Shown: positions 8,546 to 21,993, counted from the stretch's first letter. The stretch is DNA of 64,000 nucleotides from Isoetes taiwanensis (GCA_021234155.1 JAJEKV010000039.1:498001-562000), one strand, 5' to 3'. A program made the numbers and translations. Notes: a model not told the origin generated them from the sequence alone.

Positions 8546-8854
8546 ATGGCTCGAGAGAAAAGAGCTGCAGAGCCTCTCTCTCCTGCTCGCAGGCTTCCGC
8601 CTCCAATGACTTTCACACCTCCTCAACTGACACCAGGAAGTAGCCACGAAAATTCTGCCTCCGATATTCAAACCCCCAGCTCTGTTCAGTTTACTCCACC
8701 ACGACCACCTCGGCTTCCACCACCAGTTCAATTTACTCCACCACACCCCGCTCCCCGAACGCCGTTTGCCCCCACCAATCGTTTTTTACTCCACCACGCA
8801 GGCTCTGAGCTCGGACTACCTCCTCCAGTTCATTTTAGTATGCGTCTCCCATAG
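8546..8854 (+). CDS. proline-rich N-terminal segment of the DUF7869-type protein
   Basis: ATG at 8,546 opens MAREKRAAEPLSPARRLPPP and then repeats built on FTPPxxxxLPPP. The low-complexity composition suggests a disordered leader. The frame ends at 8,854, but similar P-rich coding continues in another frame (PSEAPPPEANH at about 8,860), so this is a fragment of a longer N-terminus. Confidence 0.6.
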   Translation: MAREKRAAEPLSPARRLPPPMTFTPPQLTPGSSHENSASDIQTPSSVQFTPPRPPRLPPPVQFTPPHPAPRTPFAPTNRFLLHHAGSELGLPPPVHFSMRLP

Positions 8855-9163
8855 TCCATCAGAGGCGCCTCCCCCCGAGGCAAATCACGCCAACTCCATC
8901 CATTTCGTTAATTGGTACTACAACAAGTGGGAGCAGTCAGCGCCACACAACTCCTGTGTTCTACGACACTTCAGGAGCTGGTCAATTACGTCACCAACCT
9001 CGATTACTTTTTCCCTGCAGAGAGGGAAATCCCTCCCCCCTGGACTTGCCCACACCAAACCTCTCAAAGATCTACTAGTACACCATCTGCTGCTCCGTGT
9101 CGAATTTAAGAAACACCTCATGTTGATCTCTCAGACGAGGACCTACCAAAGCCACAAGACTCT

Positions 9164-9868
9164 ATGTTCGAATTCAAAGCTTTTGCAAGTAAAAATCTTA
9201 AGCGAGACTTACACAAGAAAGCATGTACATCCCAAAGAAGAAAGAAACTTATGGACGAGGCTCACTTGAGGGCAACACATACAAAGCACTGTTGTTCTCA
9301 ACGTTGTTTGCTTAAGATTGGACTAAAGGAATTGAGGTTGATTCGTGATAGTTACAGTTCAATGACTCTGTTAGACCAAAGGGGCTACTTAGCCTTCAAT
9401 ATTAGGCCAGATTATGGTGAAAGGTTTACTTACACAGCTGGTGGCCACACCGTCTGTCAAACAGCCTTTAAATTGATTCATGCTTTAGGCAGCAGACGAC
9501 TTGACCGCCTGAAGAAAAGGCTTGACAAGAATCCAGGCATTAATGACTACTGCCATTCAGGAAGTATATCCAGAATTCATGCCCTTCAATGTGTTTCCTG
9601 GATGGAAGGTTTCTTCACGGAGTCATGCGAGAAACTCCCTAACAGCCCTATGTACCACTTGAGTGACAACTTCACGAAACGTGAAGTCTACAATAATTAT
9701 AAGGATATGTGTGTTGAGGCTGGAGAATGCCATGTCTGCTACTCTTACTTCACTGTGCTCTGGAAAAAAGAGTTTTCTCGCGTGTCCATTCCTAGAAAGC
9801 ATCGGATGTCTGTTTGTGCTACATGCTCTGAATTAAAAGCTCAGAGACAAAATGCAAGGACACTAAAA
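9164..9868 (+). CDS. central cysteine-containing exon of the DUF7869-type protein
   Basis: Continuous coding: HTKHCCSQRCLLKIGLKEL, LLDQRGYLAFNIRPDYGERF, GGHTVCQTAFKLIHALGSRR, then HVCYSYFTVLWKKEF and a CATCSEL pair before the donor at 9,869 (AAAA|GTAAGC). The CC..C cluster, the GxxVC.xAF..LHalG-type block and a late CxxC are typical of the N-terminal half of DUF7869-containing proteins, and may bind zinc. The upstream stop at about 9,108 sits in the same frame. Confidence 0.75.
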
Positions 9869-9942
9869 GTAAGCTTCCAAAACATGTTCTTGCCTAGTTC
9901 TACTTAAAAGTAGGTTCTTTCCTAAACATATTTACATTTCAG

Positions 9943-11069
9943 ATGCATTGAAAGAGAAACTGAACAAGCACAGAGAACAACAATATTTGGAAAGGAGAAA
10001 ATTGACAAAACATAGGAAGAAAGCACTGGAACAACCACTCAACTACATATCGGTTGTTATTGATGGAATGGACTAGAAGAAGACCACCCTACCACATTTT
10101 GTCAATGTGCCTAAGGATGCTCCTGAAGAAGATTTCATACACCTGCATGTTGTTGGTGCTATGGTATTTAATGGAAAACTATCTTGCAAGGCATTTTTGA
10201 ACTATCCAAACATTCATGCTGATCCAAATCTCACTATCACAATATTGAATAAGCTTCTTTCCAATCTAGAACATATACCACCGGTTCTATATCTTCAGCT
10301 AGACAACACGACAAGAGAAAATAAGAATCAGGCATTGTTTGCTTACTGTGCTATGCTAGTTGAGAAACAAATCTTCAAGAAGGTGAAGATTGGTTTCCTG
10401 CTTGTTGGTCATACACACGATCAAATTGATCAGATGTTCAGTAGGTTCTCTAAACGTCTTGCTCGAAAAAAAGCTCTCAGCCTACCAGCAATGATTGAGG
10501 TTATCCAAAATTCCTACAATCCTCGTCCAGACATCGAGTTATTAGAAGAAACTTATGATTTCAAGGAATGGATTTTTCGGAGAGATCAACTAGGTCACTG
10601 TGCTATTGAGCCCTTGAGAAACATTATATTTCAGCATCAGATCAAAATTTCACTTGTAGATGGCAAGGCCATCTTACAAGGAAAGAAATATGCCACATCC
10701 TTGCAGTGGCAGCCAGCAGCAGGTATTCAATTCATTCGCACCATCCCCAATACTAGTTCTATGCTCTCTGCAGAGCAAATGCCTCTAAAAAGCTTGAAAG
10801 AAATCAGAAAGAGTAAAAAGGAGGGAAGAGCATTTGACTCAAACAAATCATTGGATTATAATATTGAAACAAGTATTCAGTCATGCTCTAACCGCTTTGG
10901 GGAGGCAGATGCTTTATGGTGGCCTCAGTTTTTTTCTCGGCAACGTGACATGTTGCAAACTTCATTACAAGGTCGAAGACCAGTTACATTCAACTGGCCA
11001 TCTAGGCAAACTCTCCCTGTGCAAGTTGAGAATCAAGAGGAACATGTAGAGATAATGGCTAACTCCTGA
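9943..11069 (+). pseudogene. DUF7869-like core domain, one nonsense codon
   Basis: After the acceptor ACATTTCAG| the frame reads ALKEKLNKHREQQYLERRKL and then VVIDGMD*KKTTLPHF. The TAG at 10,074 replaces the Gln expected there. The core follows: LHVVGAMVFNGK, LQLDNTTRENKNQALFAYCA (from 10,302), IGFLLVGHTHDQIDQMFSRF (from about 10,407). The DN.T.ENKN, GHTH and D..F pattern is the DUF7869 signature. Conserved acidic and His residues suggest an RNase-H-like or other metal-dependent fold, but no activity is known to me. The frame then runs to 11,069. Confidence 0.8.
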
Positions 11070-11682
11070 AGATGAAGATGACAGAGTCATGTACACTGGC
11101 CCCAGACGCACGGCACAACAAGTTGCTCGAGTATCTGGTTCAGTCTCAGAGATTCAGAAAGGAATGCTCATAGCTGTCCCAGCTGATAATGATGAATCTG
11201 GGAAGCCATTCTGGCTAGCTAAAGTACTGGAGGTAACAAGAGAGGATGGAATTCCCACACAATTAAAAGTGCACTGGATGAGAACAAATGCTGCCAATGC
11301 TTTCAGTGGGAGTTATACTTTGGAGATGGTAAAAACAGGAGTGGGAAAGAGAGCAAAGTCCAAAGCAAACACTGCTGTCATAGATCTAGCTGAAGTAAAG
11401 GTTCTTGCATATGACTTTGTTCTAACTGCTGCTAATAAGTTACGTATGGTCACTCAAACTTTAATAAGGTCGGCATGTGGATTAGACAAACAACCTAGAA
11501 AGGTAGCCAAAAAAGATGATGATGAAGACTCACTTGTAGACAGTGAGGAAGAAGATCGTTCGAGTACATCCAGTTTTGAGAGTGAAGCTGAGGATGAAGG
11601 CTCAAGTGATCAGGGATTAAATGAGTCTGAGGATGACATGCATCCTGATATTACTGCAAAATGTAAATTTGTCCGATGACTC
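11047..11682 (+). CDS. C-terminal reader-like segment of the DUF7869-type protein
   Basis: A one-base shift near 11,060 separates this from the core: LTPEDEDDRVMYTGPRRTAQ, then KGMLIAVPADNDE, PFWLAKVLEVTRED and LKVHWMRTN. KGm..aV...FWlakV...l.vhW is the outline of a small beta-barrel reader (Tudor/Agenet/BAH-like) that often ends DUF7869 proteins. A very acidic Ser/Glu/Asp-rich tail follows to the stop at about 11,679. The domain assignment is by pattern only. Confidence 0.65.
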
Positions 11683-11691
11683 GAACATGTA

Positions 11692-12090
11692 AAGAACAGA
11701 AAGTGCAGGTGATGAGGGTTTGTCAAAATTTTCTATATTTTTGACAATTTTGTTCATAATTTTGTAAAATTTTCACAACCTTGAATATATCACTTCTTTG
11801 TCACTCTACTACCCTTGCTATTTTTTTTATTGCCTCTTTTTTGCTACACTTTATATAAGTAACTATTTTTTGTTCTAAATTAGGAGGATGAAAATTGCTA
11901 TTTAAAATTTTTGTATGGAAGTTATGTTCAATCAACCCCTCAAAAAGGGTACCTAAATTACCTAAATTGTCACACCTGTCACAAAAAAACCTTACAAATG
12001 GACTTTTTTAAGGGAATTCTAGGGAATCTTTCAAAGATTCCTTTTGAAGTGCGTTTGGAGCAAATAAGTGCGTTTCAATTTAAACTTTGT
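11692..12090. other. AT-rich non-coding stretch
   Basis: Downstream of the DUF7869-type gene. Nothing recognisable, and no inverted terminal repeat matching the other flank of the module (before 3,943) was found by eye. Confidence 0.4.
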
Positions 12091-12294
12091 TGGTTAGGTT
12101 AGAAGGGATCAAATGGGGTATTGCCACTTGGCAAGGGGGTTTAATTGCATATGTTTAATATATATGTGCAACATACGAGGTTGCCTCCTAGGTGCAACTC
12201 TTTATGGCTCTCAAGTACTTGCCATGGTGACATGACGTGTGACGTGGCAGTATAATATACGTATTCGAACTGTATGTTATGCTGGAACGTCACA
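12090..12294 (-). mobile_element. 3' LTR remnant of chromovirus A
   Basis: On the minus strand it starts TGTGACGTTCCAGCATA at 12,294, immediately after a polypurine tract. It resembles the first ~200 bp of the B-element LTR (TGTGACGTTCCAGCACA). Similarity fades near 12,090 whereas the B LTR is 1,591 bp, so this LTR is truncated. Confidence 0.7.
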
Positions 12295-12308
12295 ATCTCC
12301 CCACCTTG
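12295..12308 (-). other. polypurine tract of chromovirus A
   Basis: The minus strand reads CAAGGTGGGGAGAT directly before the LTR start TGTGACG. This is the plus-strand primer site expected at an LTR boundary. Confidence 0.8.
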
Positions 12309-12973
12309 AATTGATGATGTCCTCATCATCACGTGTCTCCCTACCTTGGAAACCTGCATAAACCTTGCAACACATTCCATGCATATAATTTTACAACACA
12401 ATTACCCAAGGTAACATTTAAGTTTAATTTTCATAAACACATCCTTGTTCAATATCATACTATGATAAGTGGGGGTCTCTCACCCTCTTTATCATTTATA
12501 CAAAATTTTATGGTTTACATCATTATCATTAACATAGTTTCGAAATTTTCTAATTAAGCTTCCGTTTGGTCTCCTTGCAACACATTATGACAAAACATGT
12601 GTTGCAAGTCTTCGCAGTGCGACCTTCTTGCCGCTAGACTCCCCTAATGGCCTGCAGGTCCAACACTACGTCAGTATACATTAATTATTTTAAAGTTGGT
12701 TATTAGGGAACCACCCATTAATTACAATTTATATGGATGTGAGGCTAATCTCCCGGCGTAGGAAGATGATGTTTCTTCCATCTTGGCCATGGCGACAACG
12801 CCCTATCATGCCTAAGATGATCACTCATGCCTACACCTTTAGTTGTCTTTGGCATGAAGGATGGCGTCCTTCCCATAGTAGGCATTGACTAGAGGTGCTT
12901 TCCTATCAATGCATGCCTGAATGACCTCTTATCTCTCAAGTTCATCTACTTCCGTGGGACTGAAGTAGACTTC
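12309..12973. other. chromovirus A 3' untranslated region
   Basis: No ORF. The right half (ccttgcaacacat..., gcctgcaggtc, ggcgtaggaaga) matches 49,225-49,560 of element B, showing a conserved 3' leader between pol and the polypurine tract. Confidence 0.6.
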
Positions 12974-13641
12974 TTAATCTACCTCACACTCACCTATCGG
13001 TTCGGTGTCGACTACTTCGGTGACGAGCCGACCCTTGCATTGCTCCATGAATTGGGGGTACTGTTTCTCCAAATCTGATTGTAGTACCCACGCAACGTCT
13101 TCCATAGGGAAGTGCGTCCATTTCACTAGGTATTGGAGAAATTGAGATCTTCTTGTCTTCTTATAGGAACTGTCAAGAAGAACCTCTAGGACGATTTCAA
13201 GCTGGTCGTCCGTCATTTCCAGTAACTCTGTTGCTCCAATACTTCCTCTGGATTAGGAGTGTGCCTCTTCAAGAGACTTACATGGAAGACCCTATGGATT
13301 TTGAGATGCGCTGGCAGGTCCAACTTGTAGGATTGGCTACCTACTCTTTTGGTTATCCTGAATGGCCCAGCCCATCTTGGAGCAAGTTTCTTGCAATTGC
13401 AGATGCGGAGTTTCGCTTGCTTGACTTTGATCTTCAGCCATACGTTGTCCCCAACTTGGAACTCTCTTACCATTTTGTACTTATCGGCTACGCTCTTCTG
13501 TCAGCTTCTCGCTGCTAGGAGATATCCTCTCACCTCTTCCACTAGCTGCTGCATATTCGATAACATCCGTCGAGAGACTTAAACTTTAAACACTGGATTG
13601 TGCCACAAATCTGGTGTCAATCATTGATACCCATAATTAAT
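12974..13641 (-). pseudogene. chromovirus A integrase C-terminus and chromodomain
   Basis: One frame encodes the GPY/F-type integrase end: VREFQVGDNVWLK, KLAPRWAGPFRITKRVGSQS, PAHLKIHRVFHVSLLKRHTP. The next carries a chromodomain: SQFLQYLVKWTHFPMEDVAW. Chromodomains at the end of integrase define chromoviruses and can steer insertion to modified histones. A frame change near 13,215 separates the two. The stop is at 12,974. Confidence 0.85.
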
Positions 13642-14196
13642 CATTAGAGGAAATTTGAGATCTCATTTCATCCCCATAAGAATCCTCCAATTGAATGGCT
13701 ACCCTCTATTAACTGCAATTAATGCAGCACCAACAACTTCATTGCTGTTGTTTTTCCCCCATAACTTTTGATCCACTTGTCAAAATGTTGCGGCGTTTGT
13801 TGCATTAGATGCGGAATAAAAAGATCTTTCTAATGATATATGGTTATGATGTATTTCAATATGGTCATATGCATTAACCTTAAAAAAATATGATTTTTTG
13901 CTTATTTCTTATATATTTATATCGTAAAAGATATATGAATAGGTTATCACTAGATAGATCTTGTGAAGACAAACCCATTGCTACAAAAAGTTTTTGAATC
14001 GGAGTTCTGGATCAAAAGTTATAATGAAAAAATGATACTACAGAAGTTAGTTGCAGCTGCATTAATTACAGGCTGCCACATAATACTGGAATGAGATATA
14101 CTGGAGCTCTTCTCTTATTGGACAGTTTAAAAAGCTGACATGGCATTTTAAGTATCCCTTAATGGGACAAAATGTGATCTCATTTTTTCTCTAATG
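13642..14196. mobile_element. 555-bp MITE, family 1, inside integrase A
   Basis: Terminal inverted repeats CATTAGAGGAAATTTGAGAT and its partner ending CTCTAATG bound 555 bp without a coding frame. Element B is uninterrupted at this site, and the comparison suggests exact insertion with no clear target duplication. A 555-bp copy lies at 41,840-42,394 and a related one at 27,258-27,808. Confidence 0.8.
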
Positions 14197-14204
14197 CATG
14201 AAGG

Positions 14205-15290
14205 GGGGGGCATCCGGGAAGATTCTTGCTTGGTGCTATGATAGGCAAACTCCACCAAGTGAATGAAATCATCCCATTTAGACTGCTTGTTCCAGACATA
14301 GTTTCTCAACATATCTTCTATGATTCAGTTCGTGCGCTCCGTCTGCTCATCCGTCTGAGGATGATATGCAGTATTCATGGAGAGCTTCATCTGAATCGTG
14401 CTGAATAAATCTTGCCAGAATGTGCTCATGAACTTTGAATCTCTATCAGAGATTATTTCTCTCGGCATCCCGTGGAGTCTAAAGATCTCTTTGGTGAACA
14501 ATACAGCGGTGTCTAACGCCGTGTCTGTGGTTCTGCACAGCATGAAATGTTCCATTTTTGACAACTTGTCCACTATCACCATTAGGGCATCTTTGCCCCT
14601 TATGGTTCTTGGGAGCCCTGTGATAAAGTCCATGCTTATTACCTACCATTTTGCATTCGACACATGCAATGGCTCTAATGCTCTAGGAATTCGGAGTCGC
14701 TCCGCCTTCGTCTGCTGACATAGCTGGCACTCACGAATGTACCTGACTATCTGCTTCTTCATGCCGGGCCAGAAGTAGCTACTTTTGATCTTAAAATAGG
14801 TCCTTCATAAAACCTGCATGTCTGGCTATTGGCCTATTGTGTGTGTCATGGAGTATCAACTTCCTGACTCCCTATGACTCTGGTACACACAATTTGTTCT
14901 TATGGTATAATAGGTTACCTTCTTTCTTAAAATGCTTGAAGGTTTCCCTCTCTTTGTCCGTTCTTGCTTCTTTAGAAAGGCTTGCCCATGTTTCCTTGGA
15001 GTTTCGGTCTAGAGGCAACGTCTCTTCTATCTTCTTGTCAAACTCACTGGTGAGTGTTGATATGGCATTGCAGTGGACTCTCGTCGTCAAGGGATGCCTT
15101 AGAGCGCATCCGGAACCACATTGAGCTTGCCTGGCTTGTACATTATGACAGTCATACTCCTCCAGGAACTCCATCCATCTCCTTTGTCTCAAGTTGAGAT
15201 GTGGTTGGGTGAAGACATATTGTAGACTTTGATGGTCTGTATCCAATTGGAAGTTCCTTTCCAATAGATAATGTCTCCTTATTCTCAATG
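14205..15290 (-). pseudogene. chromovirus A integrase core and zinc-binding end
   Basis: MDFITGLPRTIRGKDALMVI, EIISDRDSKF and HPQTDEQTERTN give the D, D and E positions of the retroviral integrase core. Upstream lie YLIRHDTHN-type sequence and the linker from RNase H (DTDHQSLQYVFTQPHLNLRQ). Several frame breaks occur, and the MITE at 13,642 splits the end of the core from the C-terminal domain. Confidence 0.8.
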
Positions 15291-16480
15291 CTCTTACTAC
15301 TGCTAGTACTCTTGGTCATAGGTTGGGTAGCGCATTTCGGCGTTGTTCATCTTCCTTGAATCATATGCTACCACCCTCTCCTCCTACATCAAGACCCCTC
15401 TTGTTGCAATCTTGCTAGCATCTGTTGCCACCAACTTATCTTTCTCTAGATCAGGCAACACTAAGACTGGGGCAGTCGTTAAAGCTTCTTTCAACGTCCC
15501 AAACACTGCATGGGCCTTCCTTTGCCAATGACTCGCCCATCTTTTATCTTCTCTGCTTTGGTGAGGTCCGTTAATGGTGCTGCTACCTTTGCAAAGTTCT
15601 TGACGAACTTCCTTTAATACCCTGCTAAGCCGAGGAAGCTCCTCACTTCATGGATATTCTTTGGTCAATTACCGCTTCAATCTTCGCAGGGTCGGTGGAA
15701 ATCCCCTTTGCTGTGATCACATGCCCCAAGTACTCTATCCCTTCTGTCGCGAAGTGACATTTGGATAGCTTCACATAAAGCTGATGCCTCCTCAACTTTT
15801 CAAGTACCTTCCTCAAGTGTTGGGCACTCCTCTAAAGATTTGCTGTAGACTAGAATGTCATCAAAGAAAACTATGATGAATGTATCTAGAAATTCGCGAA
15901 AAACATCATTCATGAGCCTCACAAAAGTTGCTGGAGCATTGAACAATCCAAATGGCATCATTGTGAACTCATAATATCCATATCTCATCCTGAATGCAGT
16001 CTTATGGATGTCCTCTTCCTTGATTCTGATCTGCCTGATCTCAAGTCTATCTTGGAGAAACCCTTCACTCCTTGCAGTTGATCCATCAAATCATCTGATT
16101 GGGGTAGCGCATACTTGTTCTTAATGATGTGCTTGTTCAATTGACAATAGTCAATGCACATTCTGAGACTTCGATCCTTCTTCTTGAAAAAAAGTATTGG
16201 CGCTCCAAATGGAGAGATGCTAGGTCTTATAAACCCTAGGTCTAGCAACTCCTACAATTGCTTCTTCAATTCCATCAACTCCTGAGGTGACATCATGTAG
16301 GGCGCCTTACTTGTTGGCTTCGTTCCTGGCTCAAGTGTTATTTCACACTCGACTCCTCTGTAGGGTGGAAGTTGCTTAATCTCATCTGGGAACACATCAT
16401 GGAATTCCTTCACCAACTTGGTTATAGGCTTTGGCAGCCCTGGGGGATTCACCTTTATCACATGAGCATATGCCACCTGC
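15291..16480 (-). pseudogene. chromovirus A reverse transcriptase / RNase H region
   Basis: Fragments in several frames: [60 protein letters not shown] and the catalytic [10 protein letters not shown]. The order and motifs are Ty3 RT. Short indels separate the pieces. RNase H continues toward 14,872. Confidence 0.85.
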
Positions 16481-16680
16481 GTGCTTAAGGTGAGAAGAAA
16501 CACCTCTATATATGTACGCAAAAGTGTTGAAAAAACACCCCTTCCGTGGAGAAAATACACTAGAATGTCAATAAGAGGGGGATTTAAACCCCTATTATAC
16601 GTACGAAAACATCGAGAAAAAACCCCCTTCCACACACTCACTAGGTTTATACGGGTCTTCTGTGTGAATCCCCCGGGTTG
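16481..16680. other. about 190-bp extra segment between protease and RT of element A
   Basis: Element B runs straight from its protease tail to KEFHD..PDEIKQLPPYRG, whereas A carries an extra segment. It includes two similar motifs (gtgttgaaaaaacacccctt at about 16,531 and catcgagaaaaaaccccctt at about 16,610). It may be a small insertion; no clear ends were seen. Confidence 0.4.
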
Positions 16681-18718
<2,038 letters not shown>

Positions 18719-18865
18719 ACATATTAGATTGTACCCTCAAGATTAGCTTTGATGATATAGTTGTGGAGACAAAATATATCAAAGAACATATATAATGCTA
18801 TAACTTATATTCATAAGGTGCAATATTTCTACAATTGATAATAGACAGAAAAAAAAAGTTTTAAT

Positions 18866-20406
18866 TTATTCCTGGAATCTTCTATATACCGGGTTGTCTT
18901 CCAAGAACTTCTTCACTTGGCCTGTGCCAACTGTTCGCCCCAAGTTTCCAAGGATGTTGGTGGCCGTACCACCTTCAAGTGCCGTCACCAGGTCTTCGAT
19001 CCTTCTATCCGACGTGTAGGCTGCAGTGACGACCAACCTGCCATGTCGTCTGTATAAGGCTGCAAAGTCGAAGACACTCAAAGCTATTGTCCTCTTGACC
19101 AGGATGACATGGTCGATGTTTGGAGGCATCCGAGCATGCCTTCCAAATCCTGAGAGGGCAATCAGCATGAAGACTCCTTCTCCCCGTGAGCTAAACTGGC
19201 GGTGTATGACCGCTATCCTTCCGTCGTTGAGGAGTGACAGGTAAAATCTGAGGGCTTTGTTGTGTCCTCCCTCCGCGGCTTCTTCTCCAGTTCTGATTCC
19301 AGTCATGTGTCTTCCGGAGTATTCATCTACCGGTACTGCTATCATTTCTCCGTAGTCTCCGAACATGGACCTGGAAGAGGTCAAGTTGATACCGCCTCTT
19401 TTCAATTCGATTGGCGCTACTGCAGAGGTGCTGGGCAGGAGTGCACTTGTTGTTTTTTCTCTGATGCCCATCCGCTCTTGGAGTGCGATACATTCCTACT
19501 CCGAGGGTAGCTCCTGTTGTGTCATCATCTGTCGGATGCCGGTATAAGCTTCGATGTCCGATGACGACTGGCCAGAGTACGTGTGCGCTTCCCTGATGCT
19601 GATGTGGATGTCTTGAGTCTCCCGGTCGATGAAGTCATCGAGATTGGGCTGCTGGCGTAGAAGGTGCATGAGTTCATCCACCCTGTAACCTCTGTCTCTG
19701 CACTCTGGGAGGTTCTTTATATCATGGAGTGTCAGGTACTCCTCTCCTTAGATGATGACCGGGGTTAGACTGGTGATGCCTAACCCAAGTGGAGGGGCTG
19801 TCCTTGTGACTCTCAACCCTTCTTCGAAGCTTGGAAGATCCTCTTCTGCTTGCTGCCTTTCTTGTATGGGGTCGACGTCGATGATGGCTTCTACGTCGTA
19901 TCCCTGTGCTTCCTCTGCCTCTTCCTCCTGTTCTGATTCCTCATAGTCCAGGAGCATTTGCCCCTCTTCGCCTGCTTCTGTGGCCATGGGTTCAATCTCC
20001 AGAGGCTGAATGGAGGGTTCCCCTGTCTGGGTTTGGGCTCTTTGGGACAAAAAGATAGCTACAGCTGTAGTATAAGAGAAGTATCTCTTCCTATTTATGG
20101 ATATAATCATATAATTTGGCATGCGAGCAGCTTTATTTTCTAGGTATTTATCTATATTTGGGATATCATTCAGAGCGGTAGGGAGGGTTGTTCTAGGTGC
20201 AAAGTAACCTATGCATGGGGGAAGTTCTACTAGAGAAGGTCCTATCTTGGCATGGAACTCGGTCATGATCTCTTGGTAAAAAAGTGTGGCATTTATGGTG
20301 GCATCCACATCGATCTCCTTTTGGAAAATGGTGAAGACCGAGTTGATGTCAGCCTCAGCCACATGAGCAGTGGCGCTGTACCATCGCCTGAATGCAGAAG
20401 TGGACA
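18866..20406 (-). pseudogene. ORF2 of chromovirus A, unknown function, two nonsense codons
   Basis: It starts MSTSAFRRWYSATAHVAEAD at 20,406 and ends VYRRFQE at 18,866, about 510 codons in a single frame. It is interrupted only by TAA near 19,748 and TAG near 19,494. Conserved blocks shared with the B copy are PCIGYFxPR, YFSYTxALAIFLS, LLRQQPxLDDFI, DGRIAVIHR, FMLIALSGFGRHA, DHVILVKRT and NLGR.V.T.QVKKFL. A Glu-rich hinge lies in the middle. It sits between the H3-like ORF and gag. I recognise no family; the length and position suggest an accessory or structural retroelement protein. Confidence 0.7.
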
Positions 20407-20424
20407 TGATGCTGATGCTGCTGG

Positions 20425-20810
20425 TGTGACGTCCCCTACTCATATACGGTGCACTCACCGTATACAAACAGGAGTTCATCCCCCATACCAGCTCCATACT
20501 GATACAGGGCCCTCCACGTATCACTACAACCTTGATGAGTTCTAGTGGGAAGAGTGAAGGGGTCATTTTACCCTGTCTCCCTCAGGGCCTACCTAGCTGC
20601 GGAAGCGTAAACATACATGTCAGTACACAACATCACATCTCATAACCACCTCGAAGGATGACTCATCACATATCTGCATAGACAAAGATCAATACATCAC
20701 ATTAGGAGATCCTACCCAAGGCTCAGACTCAAAGGGTATGACTGACGGCTTGGGTCTCCAGAGGTCATTGCAGACAGAATTCATGGCAATGGATTTGGCT
20801 GGCATAAGAA
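20425..20810 (-). mobile_element. chromovirus B 3' LTR, outer part
   Basis: Starts tgtgacgtcccctactcata and matches 61,263-61,650 of the intact 5' LTR almost base for base. It ends ggcataagaa, where the array inserted. The rest of this LTR resumes at 43,733. Confidence 0.95.
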
Positions 20811-21402
20811 TGTTTGGGGTCTGGGTTCGGGAACTCCTGCAAGACAGCCCTCTGTGAGGACCCTTGGATCTAACAGGAGAATCCGGGGACTATGTCACGC
20901 GGGATTTGCAAGAAAACAAAGGAACGGGAAAAGAAAACAAAGAACAATGAGACAACAATGATAAGCTTCCTTGAAATCAATGATGATGATACATGAGCTC
21001 TCACTACCGAGAGAAAACTGAAGTGAGACAAGACTCAAAACTCATCTAAAAACTCATGTGCTAGCTCTACTCATATATATAGTACAATGGCCTTTGGCCC
21101 AATATAGACACTCGACCGATTTCGATCTGCCCCCTCGAAGGAGGCCTGATTTGCGGGAATGCTTTGGCGGTGCCTCTTGAAAAGCCTGAAATCCGGCCCG
21201 ACGCCGACACGCCGGTGACGGGTCGCCACTTGTCCGAAGGCCGCCTTTGTTGACGCCAGCGTGGTCTTTTGTCTCATGCGGTCTCCGCTTGGTCTTCTGC
21301 TGAGCCTTTGACGATCGACCCGGCGCTGATTGGGATCCTTTCTCTTGACTTGGTCCGTCAGATGCATGAATAGTCCCTGCACCAGAGGCATTGTGACTAA
21401 CA
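20811..21402 (-). mobile_element. array LTR 1 (outermost 3' LTR)
   Basis: A 592-bp LTR beginning tgtttggggtctgggttcgg and ending gtgactaaca. The adjacent ctccccaccaaacg is the polypurine tract on the coding strand (GGTGGGGAG). Confidence 0.9.
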
Positions 21403-21993
21403 CTCCCCACCAAACGACACTCACCAAGGAAAGGAGGAAGTGCTTCCGAGGGCGGAAAACCAGCAGCCGAAAAGTGATCCTCACGGAATGAGGGCGGCAC
21501 CATTGTGATAATTGCCAATGAGGTCCCGGGCGTGTTTGAAGTGCGCCAGAGTGTTGAGCCCAAGAGCAGATCGCATCAATGAGGAAGTGAGAGCGCACCA
21601 TGTCTTCCGTGGCAGCATGTGCGTCCCCAAGGAACAAACCGGCACTCCATGAGAAGGCAGTCACGAGACCGGCAGGCACCGCATTCGGCATTCGCGCAAG
21701 AAAAGATTGACGCCGATTTAAAGAGCTTACCAGATGCACGGAGAGCAAAGACGTAAAACCAAATTTGACAAAGGGACTGGGGTCCGTGAGGTAGCGGCAT
21801 TGTGCAAGAAGGTATCTAGGCCATGAATAGCATCAGCAAAGCCGCTGCCAACCACGCCATTAGCAATATAGAGCCAATTCTCAAGAGTGTCCAAGGTGGC
21901 ATTATCCTCCCAATCTGAGCGCCTGACAAATCGGGGATCCCACCGACATCTGTCCGAGATCCGAGGCGGAGTCGACCCAGCCGCGGGCCATCC
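21403..21993 (-). pseudogene. internal region 1: tail of ORF3 only
   Basis: About 590 bp matching 22,586-23,180. It encodes only broken pieces of the C-terminal part of ORF3 before meeting LTR 2. Its shortness points to recombination or deletion between neighbouring copies. Confidence 0.7.

Larger units (their letters stand above)
8546..11682 (+). pseudogene. DUF7869-type protein gene (whole locus), interrupted
   Basis: A single plus-strand gene is readable in pieces. They are: a proline-rich N-terminus (8,546-8,854) with repeats of PPPVQFTPP type; a disordered stretch with frame changes (8,855-9,163); a cysteine-containing central region (9,164-9,868); an intron (9,869-9,942); the DUF7869-like core (9,943-11,069); and a reader-like acidic tail (about 11,060-11,682). 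Lesions are frame changes in the Pro-rich part, a TAA near 9,108, a phase mismatch at the intron, TAG for Gln at 10,074 and a one-base shift at about 11,060. The family is widespread and uncharacterised in plants and animals. The divergent partner is the ParB-methyltransferase gene, and the shared region carries palindromes. The two together resemble the coding part of a mobile element. Confidence 0.75.
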
